Source: Chitinophagales bacterium
GTDB taxonomy: Bacteria; Bacteroidota; Bacteroidia; Chitinophagales; Chitinophagaceae
Direction of reading: 5' to 3'
DNA: 58,094 nt
Assembly (NCBI GenBank): GCA_030832645.1
Contig: JAURIR010000005.1
Location: forward strand, 1 to 58,094
Part shown: positions 19,001 through 27,598 of the stretch, in pieces
Layout of the letters: every line of letters begins with the position of its first letter
Position numbering within the stretch: position 1 is the first letter of the stretch
Program-made: the position numbers and the translations under genes
The notes under the pieces: generated by a model
Told to the model about the DNA's origin: nothing
Database searches by the model: none
Seen by the model: the letters and a program-made list of their open reading frames with translations, nothing else

Positions 19001-19770
19001 AATACACGTAAAAATGGTTTACCATCTTTATAAGTGAATTCAAATTTTTCATCCCAACCAAGATCGTTCATGCTATAGCCATAGATACCCAGCAACTTGT
19101 TTTTTTCTTTGTCCCAATTTCGGATGGTATCAAAATACTGCGAGCCATAAGCATTGAGCAACTGTAAAAATAAAATTGCTTTGTGCAAACAAATGGGATG
19201 CGCGTCTTCTTTGCATTTGCAGGAAGTATCAAAATTTCTTTCTTCGTTGCGTTGTATTACCATCTGGAACGACTCCCCGTTTAAATCCAATCTCGCTTCT
19301 ACCCGTTCTTCTTTTGCAGTTAAAATAGTGGCTTTATTGGTACGAAGAAATAATTCCGCTTTTTCACACACTTCAGCTGTAGCAAGCATTCTAATAGTCC
19401 TTAAATCGATTTGCTTCATCTTGACAATAGTATGCTTCTGATCGTAGCGAATAGTATTATCGCCGATCATATTCTTGTCAATCAAATCTTGCAATTGCAA
19501 AAGAGCTGCCGCTTCGTGTCGGCAAATATCGCCGAGGTTATACGGACAAGTACATCTCAATGAAAGTGCACGAGGGTCTCTGTATTTCTGAATATGCACT
19601 TTATAAAAAGTGCTGTAATTATCGTCTTTGACTCGAAAAGTGACGGAACCCAAGAGGTCGTCCGTTTCTACAAATTCTACAAAACCAATGGCATGGATTT
19701 TTTTACCACGACGAATCACTTCATCAGTTCCATTGTTGTACACGAATTTCAATAAGTGTGAAAGGGACAT
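16012..19770 (-). CDS. SNF2-family helicase with SWIM zinc fingers
   Basis: A 1252-residue Swi2/Snf2-type DNA translocase. N-terminal part: a SWIM zinc finger (LRCTCPYNLGDICRHEAAAL, about residues 92-111) and a second CxC...CxH cluster (CKCKEDAHPICLHKAI) near residue 183. A ~600-residue middle region of unknown fold follows. The C-terminal motor has Walker A ILADDMGLGKTVQ near residue 812, VVCPTSLMFNWENE, the Walker B-like VVLDESQ (DESQ rather than DEAH), MSGTPLQNN, and the helicase C motifs LKAGGVGLNLT and QAIDRTHRIGQT. Bacteroidota carry such long SWIM-SNF2 proteins widely, and their role (perhaps transcription recycling, as for RapA, or repair) is unproven. Its stop touches the stop of the convergent transporter gene with no gap. 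Upstream lies a 131-bp spacer after the sugar-acid dehydratase gene. Confidence 0.95.
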   Translation of the reverse strand: MSLSHLLKFVYNNGTDEVIRRGKKIHAIGFVEFVETDDLLGSVTFRVKDDNYSTFYKVHIQKYRDPRALSLRCTCPYNLGDICRHEAAALLQLQDLIDKNMIGDNTIRYDQKHTIVKMKQIDLRTIRMLATAEVCEKAELFLRTNKATILTAKEERVEARLDLNGESFQMVIQRNEERNFDTSCKCKEDAHPICLHKAILFLQLLNAYGSQYFDTIRNWDKEKNKLLGIYGYSMNDLGWDEKFEFTYKDGKPFLRVLDSSVKRVNTVVEEVKPIKKRESVQEEEIVEEIKVEASKRLGIVFKETPGKYPGFAVELVSGEFDASSLKFIGKVEQVDLSKYVASQELSEEDIAMMNAVRKLQKSEIDKYVSRNSPFSGIWENIIYSEDEGLPAETTTLIDEYLYPKLLKLFSENDGRTAFLKLPAGKMFTTAHLTALSVGEGRVKPGLRVELAKKNVDITPVLFVEEWDTELNANEWGSYLLPILNNQLYCWNALEDIEAIGQFVSEKNKHIPADKWPEFLKEKVLPFARKYKVDFDKTILSEVFEGEPQLRLLLQEKNDYLIFTPVFDYHGYEVKYTDKETVYISEGAKIKLIKRNPETESNFIQRITSLHSNFIRTENSFNLVLKGSEVLKNNWFFLFVDAMKEANVPIVGFEILKNYRFNTAKPQTRIYISNGIDWFDAKVDIVFGTQKVTIDDIKKALQNKQQFVQLKDGSLGILPEEWLKKYSLLFKVGEGKQDQLRLSKYHLSVIDELYNEIDEEEVMIKLEEKYDRLRSFNRINEVNPPKELAHVLRPYQVAGYHWLNYLNEVGWGGILADDMGLGKTVQALSFIQLYKETHGKMTALVVCPTSLMFNWENEIKKFTPKLTYIIHHGGERIRNNKRFEDHDVIITTYGTLRSDIKFMVEVEFDYVVLDESQAIKNPQSKVTKAASLLNAKNKLCMSGTPLQNNTFDIYAQMNFLNPGMLGSVEYFRNEFATPIDKFGEKENKDHLRKLLFPFILRRTKEQVAKDLPEKIETILFCEMEEEQRNIYDAYRNDYRDKIMGVISEQGIDKSQLTILQGLMKLRQICDSPAIMNEEDKMPNVSVKLDEIGREITENIGHHKALIFSQFLGMLALIKEKLVELGVRFEYFDGSTSATDRERAIQSFQNNDEVRVFLISLKAGGVGLNLTAADYVYIVDPWWNPAVEQQAIDRTHRIGQTKNIFAYRMICKDTIEDKIIQLQEKKRSLARDLVTDDSGFVKSLTKEDVEYLFS

Positions 19771-19901
19771 GATTCAAACAAGTTAATCTGCGAAAGTAAC
19801 CGAAAAGATCTCGCACGACATGAAAGATTTGCTTAAAATAATTAACCTGTTATGCTACCAATTGGTGTTATGAAAAGACGTATCTTTATAGATTTATTTT
19901 T

Positions 19902-21617
19902 TTAGTGAGAATCACGTGTAACCTTGCTTCCAGATCCTCCTTTCAAAAAGTCCATATCTGCTCCCAAGTGTGCCTGCTCAACATGTTGTTGATACAATTG
20001 TACGTACCCTCGTGTGGCTTCTGTATGAGTTGGCTTCCAAGCAGCTTTTCGTTTAGCGAGTTCATCATCCTCTATCAGCAACTGTAAGGTTCTGTCGTAA
20101 ACATCCAGCGCAATCATATCGCCCGTTTTAACCAATGCCAATGTTCCACCTTTTGCAGCTTCTGGAGAAACGTGGAGTACTACTGTACCGAAACCGGTTC
20201 CACTCATCCTTCCATCTGAAATTCTCAGCATGTCTTTTACCCCCTTTTCCAAAAGTTTTTTTGGAATGCCCATGTTACCAACCTCTGGCATGCCAGGATA
20301 TCCAACAGGACCGACATTTTTAAGAACCATCACCGAGGTTTCATCAATTTCTAAAGTTGGATCGTCTACACGCGCATGATAATCTTCTATATTTTCAAAA
20401 ACCACTGCACGACCGGTATGCCGCATCAGGTGCGGACTCGCAGCGCTTGGTTTAATGACAGCTCCGTTTTCACAGAGGTTCCCCTTTAGAATTGCCAACC
20501 CTGTTTCTTTTTTAAACGGATTGGTTGTGTCTCTGATCACTTTATCATTGAACGACTGAGCATCTTTGTAATTTTCTTTTACCTGTTTCCCGTTTGCGGT
20601 GATGCAATTCGAATGCAATCGATCTCCCAATGCTTTCATTACAACTGGCAATCCACCAGCATAATAAAAGTCTTCCATGAAGTATTCACCCGAAGGTTGA
20701 AGATTCGCTAACAAAGGAATGCCCGCTGAATTGTGATGAAAATCTTCCAAGTTCAATTCAATACCGATTCTTCTTGCAATTGCCAATAGATGAATCACAA
20801 AATTGGTTGAACCTCCAATAGCTGCATTTACTCTGATAGCATTTTCAAATGCTTCTTTTGTTAATATATCAGAGGGTTTCAAATCTTCTTTCACCATTTC
20901 AACAATCCTGCTTCCTGAATATTGTGCCAACACTTTCCTTCTGCTGTCTGCAGCAGGAATAGCTGCATTGGAAGGAAGAGTGAGGCCCAACGATTCTACC
21001 ATACAGGCCATCGTGGAAGCCGTACCCATTACTGCACAATGCCCCTGGCTTCTGCACATACATGCTTCGGCCACGGTAAGTTGTTCTTGTGACATTTCTC
21101 CACTTCGTACTGCGTCTGCAAAACGCCAGATATCCGAAGTTCCAATATTCTTGCCCTCGTATCTGCCAGTCAACATTGGTCCTCCTGAAACAACAATCGT
21201 AGGAATATTAACACTGCAAGCACCCATCACCAAAGAAGGAGTGGTTTTATCGCATCCGCACAACAATACAACACCGTCCATTGGATTTGCACGAATGGAT
21301 TCTTCTACATCCATGCTTGCTAAATTTCTATAAAGCATTGCCGTAGGTTTGATAAGAGTTTCCCCCAACGACATCACAGGAAATTCAACAGGGAAGCCAC
21401 CTGCAGCGATCACACCTTTTTTTACAGATTCTGCTAATTCACGAAAGTGCCCATTGCAGGGAGTAAGTTCACTCCAGGTATTGCAAATTCCAATAACTGG
21501 TTTCCCGCGAAATTCTTCATCGGGTATACCCTGATTTTTCATCCATGCACGATAAATAAATCCGTCTTTACCAGTACGCCCGAACCAGCCCTGGCTTCTG
21601 AGTGAAGCATTGCTCAT
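19902..21617 (-). CDS. IlvD/Edd-family sugar-acid dehydratase
   Basis: A 571-residue Fe-S dehydratase. The family signatures are present: CNTWSELTPCNGH near residue 46, LLCGCDKTTPS near 120 and EACMCRSQGHCAVMGTAST near 187 supply cluster cysteines, and ISDGRMSGTGFGTVVLHVSPEA near 470 is the second IlvD/Edd signature. The N-terminus SQGWFGRTGKDGFIYRAWMKNQG resembles L-arabinonate/D-xylonate dehydratases rather than true IlvD (branched-chain amino acids) or Edd. The likely reaction is removal of water from an aldonic acid to a 2-keto-3-deoxy acid, but exact substrate cannot be told from sequence. It is downstream of comB by 24 nt and could be in one operon with gcvT and comB. No other pentose or aldonate pathway genes are nearby, which leaves the assignment open. 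Confidence 0.85.
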   Translation of the reverse strand: MSNASLRSQGWFGRTGKDGFIYRAWMKNQGIPDEEFRGKPVIGICNTWSELTPCNGHFRELAESVKKGVIAAGGFPVEFPVMSLGETLIKPTAMLYRNLASMDVEESIRANPMDGVVLLCGCDKTTPSLVMGACSVNIPTIVVSGGPMLTGRYEGKNIGTSDIWRFADAVRSGEMSQEQLTVAEACMCRSQGHCAVMGTASTMACMVESLGLTLPSNAAIPAADSRRKVLAQYSGSRIVEMVKEDLKPSDILTKEAFENAIRVNAAIGGSTNFVIHLLAIARRIGIELNLEDFHHNSAGIPLLANLQPSGEYFMEDFYYAGGLPVVMKALGDRLHSNCITANGKQVKENYKDAQSFNDKVIRDTTNPFKKETGLAILKGNLCENGAVIKPSAASPHLMRHTGRAVVFENIEDYHARVDDPTLEIDETSVMVLKNVGPVGYPGMPEVGNMGIPKKLLEKGVKDMLRISDGRMSGTGFGTVVLHVSPEAAKGGTLALVKTGDMIALDVYDRTLQLLIEDDELAKRKAAWKPTHTEATRGYVQLYQQHVEQAHLGADMDFLKGGSGSKVTRDSH

Positions 21618-21641
21618 GAATTTTTTTTTACAATTTACGAA

Positions 21642-22367
21642 TTAGGCAATTACCAATCGGTCGCCTTTAAAAATTGGTAGCACGTTGGCGCCATCTGCAG
21701 TCAGACAATAACGAATATCTTTCTCTAGGCCGTATTTCATCAAGCGATGATAATGTGTAGCATTTCTATTTTTCATGAACCCGAAGCGGTCTTCTCCTGC
21801 TTCGAGATAGATATTTTCTGCAATGGCAGAAGAATCACAAAGGATGTTGAAATGAGATTTGATGGTTGATATAACCGCACCGGCAAACATTGTATCCTCG
21901 AGGTTTACGCGGTCTTTCCACGCAGCACAACCAAGCAATACATCTTTATCAGATGCAATCAAATGCTCACATACTGCCGATAGATTGGGGAAGGAACCGG
22001 TAATGATTTCAGGTGCTCCTCTGTCCAAAGCCATGTGCAAAAGTTTGGTGCCATTGGTGGTGGTGAGCACAAGCACTTTGTTCTCAATAAATGATCGTGG
22101 ATATTCAAAAGGTGAATTTCCATAAGTAAGTCCTTCTGCAACTTTCCCATCACGTTCCCCTGCGGTAATACCGCCTACTGATTCACCCAACTCTATACAT
22201 TGTTGAACAGTTGCAACGGGAATTACAGATGAAGCTCCGTTGTGAAGTGCTGTTGCAATAGTGGAAGTAGCCCTCAACACGTCTATAATGACTACAACCG
22301 AATTACTGATATCGTATAAATCGAGTAAAGCGGGGGATAGGCAGGTATATAAGTTCCTGGATGCCAA
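21642..22367 (-). CDS. comB: 2-phosphosulfolactate phosphatase family protein
   Basis: A 241-residue ComB-family phosphatase. In methanogens ComB removes phosphate from 2-phosphosulfolactate on the way to coenzyme M. Bacterial relatives are widespread in organisms without CoM, and their in vivo substrate is often unclear. Motifs are VVVIIDVLRATSTIATAL (family D-V-x-RA-TT/ST), GGITAGERDGK, LTYGNSPFEY, VLTTTNGTKLLH and NLEDTMFAGA, which together define the family and the Mg-dependent site. It lies between gcvT (8 nt upstream) and the sugar-acid dehydratase. There are no other CoM genes in view, so sulfolactate production or simple house-cleaning are equally plausible. Confidence 0.9.
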   Translation of the reverse strand: MASRNLYTCLSPALLDLYDISNSVVVIIDVLRATSTIATALHNGASSVIPVATVQQCIELGESVGGITAGERDGKVAEGLTYGNSPFEYPRSFIENKVLVLTTTNGTKLLHMALDRGAPEIITGSFPNLSAVCEHLIASDKDVLLGCAAWKDRVNLEDTMFAGAVISTIKSHFNILCDSSAIAENIYLEAGEDRFGFMKNRNATHYHRLMKYGLEKDIRYCLTADGANVLPIFKGDRLVIA

Positions 22368-22375
22368 GGTGATGA

Positions 22376-23464
22376 TTATTTAACAAATGGAAGTTTTACA
22401 ACAACAGCTTTTAACTGCTTATCGCGAATATCAACATATATATGAGAACCTACTTTAGCATGTTCACTCAAAACATACCCCATTCCTATACCCTTGTTCA
22501 AGGTTGGCGATTGAGTTCCGGAAGTAACTTTCCCAATCATGTTTCCTTCTTCGTCGCGTATAAAATAATCATGACGAGGAATGCCTCGATCGATCATTTC
22601 GAAACCTACTAATTTTTTTTCAACGCCTGATGCCTTCTGCTTTTGAAGGTATTCGGAAGAACTGAATTCTTTGGTAAACTTGGTTATCCACCCAAGACCG
22701 GCTTCGAGAGGTGTTGTATAATCATCAATATCATTGCCGTACAAACAAAAGCCTTTCTCCAAGCGCAATGTATCTCTCGCACCCAATCCTACTGGTTTAA
22801 TGCCCGCCTCTTTACCTGCTTCAAAAATTGCATTCCATATTTTCACTGCATCATCGCCCTTGTCTTCAAAATAAATTTCAACTCCGCCTGCGCCCGTATA
22901 ACCCGTTGCACTCACCAAAACATTTTCTACTCCCGCAAAAACGCCTTTTACAAATGTGTAATATTTTAAATCGATAATATTCATATCGGTCAAGGGCTGG
23001 AGGATCTTGCATGCATTTGGACCTTGAACTGCCAGTAAACATGTTTTACCAGAGATGTTATGCATCTCTACATTGCCCTGATTAAATTGTTGAATCCATT
23101 CCCAATCCTTTTCGATATTGGATGCATTCACCACCAACATATATACCTTATTTTTTTCTATGCAGTAAATCAATAAATCATCTACAATACCGCCGTTTTC
23201 ATTTGGCATGCAACTATACTGGGCCTGACCGTTTTCTAATGTAGAAGCATCATTGGAACTTACCTTCTGTATGAGCGCCAATGCTTGATCGCCTTTTAAT
23301 ACAAATTCACCCATGTGACTGACGTCAAATACGCCTGCATTGTTTCGAACAGCATGGTGTTCATCGTTGATGCCTGAATAGGAGATTGGCATGTTGTATC
23401 CTGCAAACTCGGCCATCTTCGCACCCAGTGCCTGATGCATTGAGGTAAAAGGAGTTGATTTCAT
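22376..23464 (-). CDS. gcvT: Glycine cleavage system T protein (aminomethyltransferase)
   Basis: About 362 residues. GcvT transfers the aminomethyl carbon from lipoylated H protein to tetrahydrofolate, releasing ammonia. Key segments are [29 protein letters not shown] at the start, [10 protein letters not shown] near residue 45, [12 protein letters not shown] near 190 and [21 protein letters not shown] near 225; the last contains the conserved ArgAspxxRxE stretch and folate-site residues. The frame can be extended 6 codons to a TTG, but the ATG at 23464 gives the canonical N-terminus. GcvH and GcvP are not in the window, as is common in Bacteroidota where the subunits are dispersed. It follows the PspC gene by 19 nt and precedes comB by 8 nt, so it may be part of that transcript. 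Confidence 0.96.
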   Translation of the reverse strand: MKSTPFTSMHQALGAKMAEFAGYNMPISYSGINDEHHAVRNNAGVFDVSHMGEFVLKGDQALALIQKVSSNDASTLENGQAQYSCMPNENGGIVDDLLIYCIEKNKVYMLVVNASNIEKDWEWIQQFNQGNVEMHNISGKTCLLAVQGPNACKILQPLTDMNIIDLKYYTFVKGVFAGVENVLVSATGYTGAGGVEIYFEDKGDDAVKIWNAIFEAGKEAGIKPVGLGARDTLRLEKGFCLYGNDIDDYTTPLEAGLGWITKFTKEFSSSEYLQKQKASGVEKKLVGFEMIDRGIPRHDYFIRDEEGNMIGKVTSGTQSPTLNKGIGMGYVLSEHAKVGSHIYVDIRDKQLKAVVVKLPFVK

Positions 23465-23483
23465 GGTGCGAAGATAAATCAAA

Positions 23484-25628
23484 TCATCGCGCCAATTTCA
23501 GGAGACTCAAGGCTCTGAATAAAATCTGAAAATTCCCAGAGGGAGATGGGGCTTGGGCTTCGGGCTCTAATTTGGGTTGCTTCGCATTTGAAGCAGTCGA
23601 CTTTATTTGAACATCCACTGTAGTATCATTTCCCTTGATCTTGATATCAGTAGATTTCAAATGAATTTCTTTTTCCCTGATTTCTTCTCTCAATCGATCA
23701 ATTCTATTTTCCAACTCATCGCTGTCAATTTCTCCATCTGGTTCGTCAACTCCACCAATTCTTTCTACTCCCGATTCGGTCATCCTATACCAAGCACCCG
23801 GTCTCCAAGAATCATATTCCCAATCATCATCGATGTTAATATTCAAGCCCTTAGTACCACCTCTGATATTGAACCAATTCAGTTTATTCGCTCTTCGATC
23901 AATGTATACTTCTTTTCCCACAGGAACTTCGAGTAAGACAATAACCTGTTGATTCCTGAACTTCATTTTATCGTCGATCACAAAACCAAGAGGTACATTT
24001 AAAATACTATCCATCTGCTCCACAGGAAAATTAATGTTACTTGCATAGGATTCTGCGTCTGCAGTAGTGGAAGCCTTTGCACGTTTTATAACCAATAAAT
24101 GAAAATTATCGTCGTTGCTTTTTTCAAGACGAACACGCATATTCGTTAACAAGAGACTGTCTTCGTGCTTAGATAATCGTAAACCATCTACTTCATTAAA
24201 ATCATCATTGCTACTTTCAATAAAATCAAAATCAATTGGATAAAACTGCCCTTTCGGATCATTGAACATCAATTTCATTTTTCCTGAAACAGGCTGTTCA
24301 ATCGAAAGTTGCTGTTTAACCTGCCCAGATCTCCTGAATTGATTTGAAATAGTTACAGACAACATAATAATTGCTATCCAGCCCAATGTCCACAATCCAC
24401 CGAATGCCCAACCCATCCAAGTTGACCTTGATTTTACCCCTGTTACTTTTCTAAATAGATAGATCAATACAGCTGCAATTGGAAGAATAACAAAAAGAAA
24501 AATAGTACCCCACGCATAGAGTTGGATTGTTCCGCTATTGGCTATAAAATTTTTGAGCGGTAACAAAGAAGTGCCGACTACAACTGCACCTGTTCCTAAT
24601 GCAAACAAAACCAACGCAATGATTCCAAGAATGAAAAAGATAAATACTTTGAAGATTGCTGCAATGAATCTGAAAAATCCCCTGCCAACAGGACGAGCCG
24701 TTTCTTTCACTTCCTGAGCAAAAGTAGATGAGGTTGTTTTAAAATCATCTTTCCATTTTTCCTTGTTATCGTCAATATTTTTTTTCACTCCCTGCAATTC
24801 ATCCTGAATTTTATTTTTGATGGATTCAAGATCAACTTTCTCTCCTTTCATTTCCATTTTTTCAGATGCAGTTACTGCCTTAGGAATTACAGCCCAAAGG
24901 ATGATATAGGTCAACACCAAGGAGCCAGAAAAACCATAGAAAAATGGAAACCCAAACGGGAAGGTATTTCGAAGGATGCCCAGCAATACAGGTAAAAGAA
25001 ATATCAAGCGTGGTATCCAAACTTGAATATCAAAATATTGCGCGATACCGCTCAACACACCGCCAATCACTTTATTATCTGCATCGCGGTACAATTTTCT
25101 TCTCACACTATTTTCCGTAAGATATTTTGATGGAAGTAGTGCCCACAATAAAATATACAAGAAGAACATAAACCCAAAAGATCCAAATGCAAGCAATACA
25201 AACAATACTCGTATGATAGATGTATCTACTCTAAAGTAATAACCCACACCACTGCATACACCGCCAATGAGTTTTTCATTTGCATTTCTGTAAATGCTGC
25301 CCCGAGGTTTCTCTCGCTCTATAAAAGTTTTCTGAGAACTTGAATTGCTTTCCTCGTTCATGGAAATTTCATCAAACTGCTCTGGCCTGCCCATGCTGGA
25401 AACAATGCTTTCAACATGCTCCTCTGTAATGAATGCAGCACCGGCTTTTATTCTTTCATTGAATAATTCTGCAATCCTGTTTTCAATATCGTTGATGATT
25501 TCTTCCTTTCCTTCTTCGTTGGAAAAATAATTTCGCAGACTATCAATGTATTTCTTCAAATTTTCATAAGCAGGTTCTTCAATCGGAACTACTCTTCCCT
25601 GAAAATTAATATTGATGACTTTTTTCAT
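23484..25628 (-). CDS. Double-PspC-domain membrane stress protein
   Basis: A 714-residue membrane protein. The soluble N-terminus [29 protein letters not shown] is common to Bacteroidota PspC proteins. Two PspC domains follow ([24 protein letters not shown] near 115 and [24 protein letters not shown] near 187), each with one or two membrane segments. A further group of membrane helices spans about residues 335-440. The C-terminal part (~445-714) has adhesin-like beta repeats and a charged coil ([21 protein letters not shown]). PspC domains sense or relay cell-envelope stress in the phage-shock response. The gene sits directly downstream of a PadR-type repressor (73-bp spacer), a pairing widely conserved in Bacteroidota and probably autoregulated. 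The spacer is filled with repeat sequence. Confidence 0.92.
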   Translation of the reverse strand: MKKVININFQGRVVPIEEPAYENLKKYIDSLRNYFSNEEGKEEIINDIENRIAELFNERIKAGAAFITEEHVESIVSSMGRPEQFDEISMNEESNSSSQKTFIEREKPRGSIYRNANEKLIGGVCSGVGYYFRVDTSIIRVLFVLLAFGSFGFMFFLYILLWALLPSKYLTENSVRRKLYRDADNKVIGGVLSGIAQYFDIQVWIPRLIFLLPVLLGILRNTFPFGFPFFYGFSGSLVLTYIILWAVIPKAVTASEKMEMKGEKVDLESIKNKIQDELQGVKKNIDDNKEKWKDDFKTTSSTFAQEVKETARPVGRGFFRFIAAIFKVFIFFILGIIALVLFALGTGAVVVGTSLLPLKNFIANSGTIQLYAWGTIFLFVILPIAAVLIYLFRKVTGVKSRSTWMGWAFGGLWTLGWIAIIMLSVTISNQFRRSGQVKQQLSIEQPVSGKMKLMFNDPKGQFYPIDFDFIESSNDDFNEVDGLRLSKHEDSLLLTNMRVRLEKSNDDNFHLLVIKRAKASTTADAESYASNINFPVEQMDSILNVPLGFVIDDKMKFRNQQVIVLLEVPVGKEVYIDRRANKLNWFNIRGGTKGLNINIDDDWEYDSWRPGAWYRMTESGVERIGGVDEPDGEIDSDELENRIDRLREEIREKEIHLKSTDIKIKGNDTTVDVQIKSTASNAKQPKLEPEAQAPSPSGNFQILFRALSLLKLAR

Positions 25629-25679
25629 TGTATCTAAGTTGTAAGTTGTAGGTTATAAGTTATTAGTAAACGTTTAGTA

Positions 25680-25762
25680 GTTGACAGTTAACGGTTAACC
25701 GTCAACTGTCAACGGCTGTTCCTTCTCCTCCCTTCTCCCTCGTCCCTTCTCCCTCTGTATTA
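25680..25762. repeat. Composite repeat A: 34-bp palindrome plus C/T-rich tract
   Basis: Positions 25680-25713 form a 34-bp palindrome with a single mismatched pair (arms GTTGACAGTT / AACTGTCAAC around ACGGTTAACCGT). It is followed by a ~50-bp pyrimidine tract (units such as CCTTCTCC) that ends in CTCCCTCTGTAT at 25762. The element covers the last ~20 codons of padR and the start of the padR-pspC spacer. Closely similar parts in the same order occur at 28366-28460 inside uvrD, and a third partial copy lies at 27541-27598. Confidence 0.8.
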
Positions 25763-26079
25763 ATTACCCTCTCCACCGAAGATGCCATTCCCCTCCAAGT
25801 TGCTTCCAGTTCAGCATAAAAAGCCAAACCTTTATCAGTCAGAGAAAAATATTTTCGAGGAGGTCCACTTGGACTCTCTACCCAACGATAGCTCAGTAAA
25901 TCTGCATTTTTAAGTCGTGTAAGTAAGGGATAGAGTGTTCCCTCCAGTAAATTCAGGTCGGCTTTCTTCATCTCCTCGATGATATCCGAAGGATAAGCCT
26001 CGCCTCTGCGGATGATAGAAAGGATGCAGAATTCAAACACCCCCTTCTTCATCTGACTCTGTGTATTCTCAATATTCAT
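25702..26079 (-). CDS. PadR-family transcriptional repressor
   Basis: About 125 residues from the ATG at 26079; a TTG at 26106 would add 9 residues. The winged-helix PadR core is clear: QMKKGVFEFCILSIIRRGEAYPSDIIEEMKK near the start, LLEGTLYPLLTRLKNADLLSYRW as recognition helix and wing, and PPRKYFSLTDKGLAF at the end of the domain. It probably represses the operon with the PspC protein in response to membrane or ligand signals. The last ~20 residues (TEGEGTREKGGEGTAVDS) are not part of the family. They are encoded by a G/A-rich repeat and the edge of a palindrome, so the natural C-terminus appears to have been replaced. A dyad on the -33 element of its own promoter (26136-26154) suggests autoregulation. 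Confidence 0.93.
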   Translation of the reverse strand: MNIENTQSQMKKGVFEFCILSIIRRGEAYPSDIIEEMKKADLNLLEGTLYPLLTRLKNADLLSYRWVESPSGPPRKYFSLTDKGLAFYAELEATWRGMASSVERVINTEGEGTREKGGEGTAVDS

Positions 26080-26114
26080 ATCCTGGTATTGATCTTTAGT
26101 GACCAATTACAGGA

Positions 26115-26145
26115 CAAAAGTAGGGAATTTTATAATACTATGCAA
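26115..26145 (-). promoter_or_regulatory. Bacteroidota-type promoter for padR-pspC
   Basis: On the minus strand TTG (complement of 26143-26145) and TACTTTTG (complement of 26115-26122) are separated by 20 nt. This matches the consensus TTG-N17-23-TAnnTTTG exactly. It lies 36 nt upstream of the padR ATG. Confidence 0.65.
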
Positions 26146-26154
26146 TACATAGTA
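26136..26154. promoter_or_regulatory. Candidate PadR operator (TACTATG-N5-CATAGTA)
   Basis: A perfect 7-bp inverted repeat with a 5-bp spacer covers the -33 element of the padR promoter. Known PadR operators are dyads with ATG/CAT-type cores (ATGT-N8-ACAT). Position on the promoter and symmetry make autoregulation by the adjacent PadR protein the simplest reading. Binding itself is inferred. Confidence 0.55.
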
Positions 26155-26173
26155 GTATTTTTTTTACAGTACC

Positions 26174-27496
26174 TTAGTATTTGATGATATGCAGGGTTTC
26201 CTGGCGTCCGCCTATATATCGGAAGTCCTTCCCGTCAAAATAACCGTCTTCTTCAAGCATGATGCGGATTTCCTTCTTCCATTCGGGGATGAAAGTGGCG
26301 GAATTCAACTCGATGGAATAGGCGGTTTTGGGATATAATTTATAGTCCCCACTTCCTGGAACCCCTTGCTGCATATCCCACATTCCAATAGTCGGACCCG
26401 CAGCATGACCGTTGAATCCCAATGGATGAGTATAAATGCTTGGAGTGATGCCTTCTGATTTTGCTTGCTGCAAGGAGGCCAACAAAATTTCATTGCCGGT
26501 TCTTCCAGTTTTAAAATTGGAAGTAAGAATATCCTGCAACCTATTGCTGTTGGCAAAAGCTTTTTTAATAGAAGCTGGGGCATCGGCTTCCCCTGGTTTC
26601 AAAACATATGCATGTTGCTGACAATCGGTATTGAGTCGTAGATATGTTATTCCAAAATCAACGTGCAATAAATCTCCAGGCTGCACAACATCGTCTTTCG
26701 GACGATTGGAAAAACTTCGTAAATGTTCAAAGCTGGTTGAATCACTTCGTTGAATCGCAACGGATGGATGAAACCAAGTAATCAATCCGAGAGAAGTAAG
26801 TTTTTGTCTGAACCACCAAACCAAATCATCGGTAGTAGTAACACCTGGTGTAACAACCTTACTGGAAAAACCTTCTTTGATAATATCGTGTGTGATGGCA
26901 ACCAATTTCGGATAGATCTGCATTTCCTTTTCTGTTCTGGTTTCCATCCATCCAACTGCAAGAGGTTCGGCACTGACAACTTTCGACTTGAATGCAGCAG
27001 GAAGTTTTTTCATCAGCATTTCATAATGCGTATGATCTAAACCATCTGCGTGTGCAAAATTTTCAGATGTGTTTACCGCAATTTTTTTTGGATTTCTTGA
27101 ACTCACTACATCCACTAATGCATCCCACTGATCAGGAAATTTTTTCATGTCCCACGATGCCTTGATCGATTCTCCAACATTATAACGCGCAATGGCAAGT
27201 TTATCCAACGACTTTTTGCTTGCATCGTAACTGAATACAATCATGGTGGTACGTCTAGCCGATAACCACGTAGATGGCAACATGGTTTTCAAAACAGGAT
27301 CTTCGTTGTATTCTCGTGAGATCACAATCCACATATCAATACCGGCTCTCTCCATCAACGAGGGAACAACCGTATTAAATCGTTCCTCCAAAATATCGTC
27401 AATCACTTTTGCCTGTTCTCTTTCAGGCAATACAACCTGAGCATGAGCTGAAGCAACAAAAAGAAAGCATATTAAAAATTGTACTACCTTTTTCAT
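26174..27496 (-). CDS. Exported M24 metallopeptidase (Xaa-Pro aminopeptidase-like)
   Basis: A 440-residue pita-bread-fold peptidase with a signal peptide (VVQFLICFLFVASAHAQ). The N-terminal creatinase-like domain (~25-190) includes MWIVISREYNEDPVL. The catalytic half has all five dinuclear-metal ligands in order: Asp in LLHVDFG, Asp in RLNTDCQQ, His in THPLGFNGHAAGP, Glu in AYSIELNS and Glu in IRIMLEEDGY. It therefore probably removes N-terminal residues before proline or a related substrate in the periplasm. The relatively late HVDFG motif and the NGHAAGPTIG segment resemble Bacteroidota homologues annotated as M24 family metallopeptidases. Spacing to padR is ~94 nt. Its upstream region contains repeat-like sequence (27541-27598). 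Confidence 0.92.
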   Translation of the reverse strand: MKKVVQFLICFLFVASAHAQVVLPEREQAKVIDDILEERFNTVVPSLMERAGIDMWIVISREYNEDPVLKTMLPSTWLSARRTTMIVFSYDASKKSLDKLAIARYNVGESIKASWDMKKFPDQWDALVDVVSSRNPKKIAVNTSENFAHADGLDHTHYEMLMKKLPAAFKSKVVSAEPLAVGWMETRTEKEMQIYPKLVAITHDIIKEGFSSKVVTPGVTTTDDLVWWFRQKLTSLGLITWFHPSVAIQRSDSTSFEHLRSFSNRPKDDVVQPGDLLHVDFGITYLRLNTDCQQHAYVLKPGEADAPASIKKAFANSNRLQDILTSNFKTGRTGNEILLASLQQAKSEGITPSIYTHPLGFNGHAAGPTIGMWDMQQGVPGSGDYKLYPKTAYSIELNSATFIPEWKKEIRIMLEEDGYFDGKDFRYIGGRQETLHIIKY

Positions 27497-27540
27497 ACAG
27501 ATTATTTATTTTTTACTTGTGTAATTTTGTATAAAGCCGC

Positions 27541-27598
27541 ACCCCCTGTCCCTTTCCCCTCCTCCCTGCCTACCGGCAGGCAGGCCTTCTCTCTGTTT
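27541..27598. repeat. Repeat C: C/T-rich tract with 20-bp CCTGCC...GGCAGG palindrome
   Basis: A pyrimidine tract (27541-27564) leads into a 20-bp palindrome at 27565-27584 (CCTGCC, centre CCGG, GGCAGG; one mismatched pair). It is followed by CCTTCTCTCTGTTTTA, the same tail seen at the end of the uvrD repeat. It fills the spacer between the end of uvrD and the M24 gene and is much more GC-rich than its surroundings. No -7/-33 promoter is evident inside it. Confidence 0.7.
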
